DNA of 64,000 nt from Calamus simplicifolius. Taxonomy: Eukaryota > Streptophyta > Magnoliopsida > Arecales > Arecaceae. The position numbers and the translations under genes were made by a program. The notes beneath the pieces were generated by a model. The model saw only the letters and a list, made by a program, of their open reading frames with translations, ran no database searches and was not told where the DNA came from. Positions 58,025 through 64,000 of this stretch are shown in pieces; the stretch's first letter is position 1, and the number at the start of each line of letters is the position of its first letter. The stretch is taken from assembly GCA_900491605.1 (NCBI GenBank), contig UESW01004767.1, forward strand, positions 315,701 through 379,700, given 5' to 3'.

Positions 58025-61000
58025 TTAAGGAACCACAGAGCGGCCAGAGGAGGAAGCGTCTCCCTTCTTGGTACGCGGAGGAACCTCTGGAAGAAGAGGG
58101 TGAGAGTCATCGTTTATATGTAAGATACCCTTAGCTGCCTGTGTCTCTTTGTAGCGGGCCCATGTGACCAGGTATACTCCAGCAATGATGAAAACACCCC
58201 CAATGATACTGCTAGCACATGGGAATAAAAAGTCATGGCATGAAATGGCAACCCAATTGAACTAAAGCCTACAAAATTAACAACAGTATGCATGCTTGAA
58301 GAATTGATTAGTATTACAACCAATGAAGATATATGTGTGTGTGTGTGCATAATTGCCAAAGCCCAGTAGATTGACCCCTCTCACCAAAGGCTTGCTCTTG
58401 GAGGAGGTCTTAAGTACAAATCCTGGGAATTGCACAAAAAATTCAACTACAAAAATTTAACTCCAATTTTAAATCCACAGATTACTACGACTAGGGAAAA
58501 AAATTAAAATTAATCAAACCAATCAACTTCATGATATGATGGCTGCTGAAAAGGTAAGCAGACCAAAAAAAGAGTAAAATTCCAGGCCATGATATTGGTA
58601 TATGGAGTGGGAGTAAGACCTTCCAAGATAAATGGCATTTCCAAGGAACACTTTTGACAGGAAGGCGGACATTGCAGGTTGGAGTGGATTATATAGAGCC
58701 ACTATTGTAGGTCCTATGATTTTGTTGGACCATGTCATTAACCCATAGTTAAAAGCAGATGCAATGATTCCCTGAAAGAGTAAGACACACGAGATGTTAT
58801 GCAGTAGTGCATAAGATGAAATAAATCCCTGCATCAAATTCTAGTCAATTCTAGTCACCATGTATCTAAAAATAATTTCAGTTCTGAATACCACAAAAGG
58901 AATGCTAGATATTCACAGGGTCTCGACCATACTTTGTACAGTACATCTTTCCAAAGAGCAAAAATTAGTCCACTCTTTAGAAGAGGTAAAGAGGGAAATA
59001 GGATCAATCAAAAGATCCTAACTGAATGCAATTGTGCAAATAGAAATGAGGTAAAGACAATCAGGTTGGAACTCCCAGAAAAAGTGATTTCTGAAAATTC
59101 TATCCGACAGGAGGAGAGAGATCAATTAAGGCAAGGACAGCTTGCTGAATTTTAAAGACATATTCATACAAATTAAAAAAAAAAAAGATGACATGTAAAA
59201 TCTTACAGCATATAGGACAGCTATTATCTCAGACCATGTCAAGATCCAGTCTGAATAACCATTAGTTGCAAGCAGGCCTGTCGAAACCATCAAGAATGCA
59301 CCAAAAGAATACGAGAATGCTGTCAAAGATAAATTGGCAGGGTACTTTTTCAACACTGGAGCCTGAAATTGTTGAAAACCCTTATGAGATTATCAAAGGA
59401 CTGAATAAATTATAAAGAAAAGGGAAAGGAAAAATAAAAAACTTCATATGAACAGTTAATACTTGATACCACCCCTTTGTAATGAGCTCACCATATTAAA
59501 CAACACGTCAAAATTCAAGTAGCTGCACTTTTATGCAACTTATAAGTCTTTCCAAGTAAAATCTTATTTGCAAGACTGAGATGAACACTATCTACCATCT
59601 ATTGCTTTGGAGTTCTTCAGGAAAAAGGTAATCTGAGTTTTATTAAGATGTTAATTCTGTTGGAGATAACAATGGATACCACAAACTCTGCATCATCTCC
59701 ACTCCAAAATCTCTTTAATTGCATCTACTGCTCCGCAAACAGTGTACATTGTGATCATAATTCTTTGCTAAATTGAAAGCCATGTTGGGTTCTCAGGAAG
59801 CAAACTTGTTGCCTCTATGGAAAGCTCATTACCTAAACCAATTTTCGTTTGATGTACTAATTTAAACAAAAATACCATACAACATCTAAATTCAAGAATA
59901 ACATAACCAACTCTTACTGGTAGATAGGACAATTTATGACATAGCATGCTTAATGTTTGTTGTAGCAAAACATTAAATGACATCACACCCTCAATGTAAA
60001 CTTGGACATGCCAGTACACTAGTTAGTACAAGTACGCGTGCAATATATAAGGAAGAGCATTGCCATGGAGCCCATTCTATTAGCAAAATGATCGCTGCAC
60101 TGTTGTCCAACCACATGGCAAGAGGGGATTGTTGGGATTTACTAAGTTGGATGATTCATGGGAAGATTGGGGTATGAAGTGCAAAAATTTTCAGTGATAG
60201 ATTCATGCTCCATAGCATTAAGCTGAAAAGAAGAATGAGTTCTAAAATCCAAATAAATAAGGCAACAACAGTGGCTTCTGTAATACAGTACCTGTAAAGC
60301 TAGATAAGCAGCCATGCAACAACAATTTCCAATTAAACATAAAACACCAATGTGCCACTTGTCAAACCCAAGTCCAAGCAATTGTAAAGATCCAGCCAGC
60401 TCATGCTGAGGCTTCATGCTTGCCCCACTCTGGGACAATTCATCAGAGACACTGGGTCCAATTATAGCTGGACCTCTGTAGAAGACCATTAATATGGCAC
60501 CTGAAACACAGACAAGAGTGCCGAAAACCTTCATCTGGCTTTCATATGTACGCAAGTTTATCAACTCAGCACTGCATGTATTCAACATCAAAATGAATTC
60601 AGAAAGGAACAAACTTGATAAAAGGAAGAGCAGTCCAGAGCAAAGAAGAAAGCAGCTTACCCCAATAACACAGCAAACATAAATGTAAAGACAGGAATCG
60701 CGGGCTGAACAGCTGCTGCATAAGTTGGATTGGTGTAACTAAGCCCAAGAACAAATAAAAGCTGGTTGCCAAAAATCCTAGTAAAGGAACAATAACCTAG
60801 TGGATTAGTCTTTACTTAAGTTACAAAGACCTAGCTGAACTGGTATGATTTAGGAGCTTGCCCTGTTAATCCAAGAAGGCAAATGATGCAACGAGGCGAC
60901 GAGTCAGTGGTGGGCGAACCCTCCTGCAAAAAATCATGATCATATTAACTCCAACTACATTAAAACAAAGCACCAAACAAGGTAAAATCAACATAGACAA

Positions 61001-62224
61001 AAACTTATAATAAACCATGAGAAATTGGCAAAATCTTGATGTCATTCTATTTCCATATAATTAAACTTGCCAACTCTTAATTCTCCATAAATCAAAGAGC
61101 TGATGACCATAGAGTAGCCTGAACAAAAAACAAGATAAAAAAATGGACTTGCAAGTTGCATAAGTTGGCAAAACATAGCTGTCATAGCCTTTATTTGCTT
61201 TATTCTGCATAAATTTTAAATACAACTATGGGATCCTCTGAATCATGCATTAAAAAAACGAAAATGTAACAATGCACTGTCAGTAATTAGTTCTATGAGA
61301 TGATGAACACTGAGAATCAGAAATAGATTAAAGAGCATGCAAATTTATGCAGGTTTACTCTCTCTGGCTAAGGCCAATCTATAATGTCAAAGCTGCAGCC
61401 AGCTACTATTAGCCACAGAATGAAGGCTCTCCAAGGTGTTTGTGTGATCAGTTACATCTTAGTAATCCCTTCTTAAAATAAAAAAAAAAAAAAAATTTAC
61501 TTGCTGAAAAATCTGTTAGGAACTTTGCTCCAGGACATGGAAAACCTTACTCTGATATCAATTACAGTTCATATGCATCCGTTGGATATCTTATTTCCTG
61601 ACATTGACCGACTACTTCCGTCAACCAAACGTTGTGAAGGTAATTAATGTGTACATTTTCGAACTTTTTGATACAAAGACTCAGAATTATTGGTATCTCC
61701 TCTAGAATTTGAATTTTTCTTCTCCACCTGAAAGAAAAATAAAATTTTTTTTTAAAAAAATCTTCTTTTCTTTACCATCTGAACAATTAGACACAGAAAG
61801 AACATTGGATCCAAAAGTGTATCAGCTGTCGACACTCAATCCAATCCGGACCCCACTAAATCATACTCATCATACAATAGCAAGAAACTCGAGCCCAACG
61901 CAACCAGAGAAGATCCTTCATCAGTCTAGTTATAATTAAAGGAACCAATCGATTCTGGCTTGATAAGAAAGGAACAGAACAAGCAAGCAATCATCAACGG
62001 AACATAAATTAGAAAAAGAGGGTTGGGAGAACTCACCTCTCACGGAAGAAGGCGAGGGGGCCGAGGATGGAGAGGGCGAGGAGGTCGCGGTAGACGCAGA
62101 AGACGATTTGGTTCATGCCCACGTCCAGCACCGATTTGGTGAGCACATGGTAACCTCCGTACGCCACCTGCACCACCGCCATCGCCGCGTGCGCCCTCCC
62201 CACCCTGCTGTCTCCCCCCGCCAT
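58025..62224 (-). pseudogene. WAT1-related (UMAMIT-type) transporter, copy 2; 7 exons, 1-bp deletion in exon 2
   Basis: Minus-strand exons: 62224-62037, 60923-60862, 60777-60661, 60571-60292, 59362-59207, 58771-58620 and 58208-58025 (stop TAA 58025-58027). The family features are as in copy 1; it starts MAGGDSRVGRAHAAMAVVQV and ends with an intact VTWARYKETQAAKG tail, showing what copy 1 lost. Exon 2 is 62 nt instead of 63: at about 60880, aaggcaaatg stands where copy 1 has aaggccaaatg. The shift leads at once to a stop (GAT TAA), truncating the product to about 80 aa, one or two helices. Exon 4 is 6 nt shorter than in copy 1, in frame. Intron 2 again begins with GC. All other exons are open, so decay is recent or the deletion is a sequence error in a C run. 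Confidence 0.85.
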
Positions 62225-62502
62225 CCTCTCCTTTCGATTCTTCTTCTTCTCCCTTGAGATTTCTCTGCTCCTCGCCTAACAGCTGTAAAGTCTTCGCCCT
62301 CCTCCTTACTTCCTCCTCCCCTTGATAAAAGTCTTTTATCGGGTCAAGCCGGGTAAAATCCTCTCTTTTTTACGAGCAAGGACTACGTGTTTTTTTATTT
62401 GTTTTACGTTCTCTCTCTCTCCTCGTCGGCTCCACTCTCCACGACCGGTGCGCACGGCGAAGGTTGTTGACGTAGCGCGCCGCCTGTCACGTCTCCACCG
62501 AC

Positions 62503-62573
<71 letters not shown>

Positions 62574-62640
62574 AATCTGGCAGCCGACCCGTGTGGTGTG
62601 GAGTCCTTCCCAAGGTTGTTAATTTTGGATTATGTTTTGG
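62225..62640. other. 5' flank of WAT1 copy 2 with compound microsatellite
   Basis: Promoter-proximal region resembling that of copy 1 only near the ATG. A (GA)n run at about 62506-62536 is followed directly by (TA)n to about 62570. Confidence 0.7.
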
Positions 62641-64000
62641 TTCAACTTACGAAATGAAATATTTTCGGCCGAATTTCTCTTGGGGTGTCGCGGACCTTTT
62701 CTTCAGCGTTCGTTATAAGCACGGGTATCATAGCGTTATCGCTAGGGTATCGTAATGTTTCAACCACTGTGTTGCGATCGATTTTCGATCGAATTCCTCT
62801 TGGGTGTCTCGAGCTTTTCTCTAGGACTCGTTTGAAGCACAAGTGTCGTAGGCTTGTAACTACGGTGTCTTAATAGTAAATCTGGGGTGTCGTAGCTTTA
62901 TTACGGTTGATTTTCTCCTAAGATGTCATAAAGCTTTTCCCCTAAGCATGAACAGATGTCTTAGGTTTGTAACTAAGGTGTCGTACTATTTCAGCTTGGA
63001 TGTCGTCACTAGTTTTCGGTCGATTTCCTCCTGAGATGTCATAAAGTTTTCTCCTAAGCGTCAACGGGTGTCGTAGGTTTGTAACTTGGGTGTTGTAATA
63101 ATTCAGCTGGGGTGTCCTCACTATTTTTCTGCCAATTACCTCCTGCGATGTCACGAGGCTTTTCTCCAGCATCCGTTGTAAGGCCACGGGTGTCGTAAGT
63201 TTGAACCTACAGTGACTTAACGGTAAAGCTTGGGCATCTTAGGTTTGTAACTAGGGTATCGTACTATTTCAGCTGGGGTGTCATCACTGATTTTTGGTCG
63301 ATTTCCTCCTGCGATGTCGCGAGGCTTTTCTCCAGCATCCGTTTGAAGTATGGGTGTCGTAGGCTTGTAACTATGGTGTCTTAATAGTAAATCTGGGGTA
63401 TCGTAGCTTTATTTTGGTTAATTTTCTTCTGAGATATCGTAAAGCTTTTGCCCTAAGCATGAACGGATGTCTTAGGTTTGTAACTAGGGTGTCGTACTAT
63501 TTTACCTTGGAGTCGTCACTGGGTTTCGGCTGATTTTCTCTAGAGATGTAAAGTTTTCTCCTAAGCGTCAATGGGTGTCGTAGGTTTATAACTTAGGTGT
63601 CGTAATAATTTAGCTAGGGTGTCCTCACTATTTTTCGGCCGTTTACCTCCTGCGATGTCACGAGGCTTTTCTCCAACATCCATTGTAAGGTCACGGGTGT
63701 CGTAAGTTTGAACCTACGGTGACTTAACGGTAAAGCTGGGGTGTTTTAGGTTTGTAACTAGGGTATCATACTATTTTAGCTGGGGTATCGTCACTAATTT
63801 TTAGCCGATTTTCTCCTGCGATGTCGCGAGGCTTTTCTCCAGCATCCGTTTGAAGAACGGGTGTCGTAGGCTTGTAACTATGGTGTTTTAATAGTAAATC
63901 TGGGGTGTCGTAGTTTTATTACGGTTGATTTCTCTTGAGATGTAAAGCTTTTTCCCTAAGCATGAACGGATGTCTTAGGTTTGTAAGTAGAGTGTCGTAC
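62641..64000. repeat. Satellite-like tandem array, ~507-bp higher-order period, open at window end
   Basis: Diverged monomers of about 110-170 bp share gtgtcgtaggtttgtaacta, ggggtgtcgtcact and (g)aggcttttctcc-type blocks. Four monomer types recur in fixed order: the variant with cctaagcatgaacggatgtc appears near 62942, 63452 and 63955, the variant with cctaagcgtcaa near 63052 and 63563, and the one with ccagcatccgttgtaagg near 63163 and 63675. That gives a higher-order unit of about 505-510 bp. The first monomers (62650-62900) are more diverged, as at an array edge. Open frames inside are meaningless. Confidence 0.85.

Noticed and set aside
62322..62657. Frames across the (GA)n(TA)n tract
   Set aside because: Low-complexity translation of a microsatellite.

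Overview
This is plant nuclear DNA: spliced genes with small GT-AG introns, plant-only gene families (WAT1/UMAMIT, INDETERMINATE-DOMAIN zinc finger, PPR, class III chitinase, CLASSY) and plant-type transposons. Protein style and the repeat landscape suggest a monocot with a large genome, perhaps a palm. That placement is an impression, not a demonstration.

Layout. 1-5.4 kb is gene-poor, with a weak minus-strand receptor-ectodomain relic, a (TA)n tract, a 1.04-kb Mutator-like foldback element with a 9-bp target duplication, and old direct duplications around it. 5.4-17.9 kb is the most striking part. Two CACTA-type DNA transposons appear to be nested in opposite orientation. The outer one carries exon-containing pieces of at least five unrelated host genes: a CLASSY-like SNF2 protein, a class III chitinase, an SGR5-like IDD zinc finger, HSP70 exon 1 and a PPR protein. 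The inner one carries other captured-looking sequence. No transposase was found, so both look non-autonomous. 17.9-26.7 kb holds tandem repeats, a GC-rich palindrome cluster, an orphan CACTA end of another family, a heavily decayed RTE-type LINE and a small MITE.

26.9-34.4 kb is the one intact-looking gene: an eight-coding-exon, plus-strand gene for a SirB1-type (Transglut_core2) protein of about 409 aa, with a 0.9-kb foldback element in an intron. 35.2-39.5 kb is intergenic with a TAA-flanked MITE. 39.6-62.3 kb is a minus-strand tandem cluster of WAT1-related (UMAMIT-type, EamA) transporter genes. It has one relic exon, next to a 4.2-kb degenerate Ty1/Copia element, and two seven-exon copies about 11 kb apart. 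Each full copy carries a different 1-bp deletion. The two full copies share 3' flanks and a GC-AG intron. A LINE relic sits in intron 1 of only the first. Between them lies a tandem repeat in which a MITE occupies one unit and the other is an empty-site reference. 62.6-64.0 kb is the start of a satellite-like array with a ~507-bp higher-order period that runs off the window.

The genes do not form a pathway. The window is best read as one conserved single-copy gene and a decaying transporter cluster in a transposon-rich setting, with a gene-capturing CACTA nest as the main object of interest.
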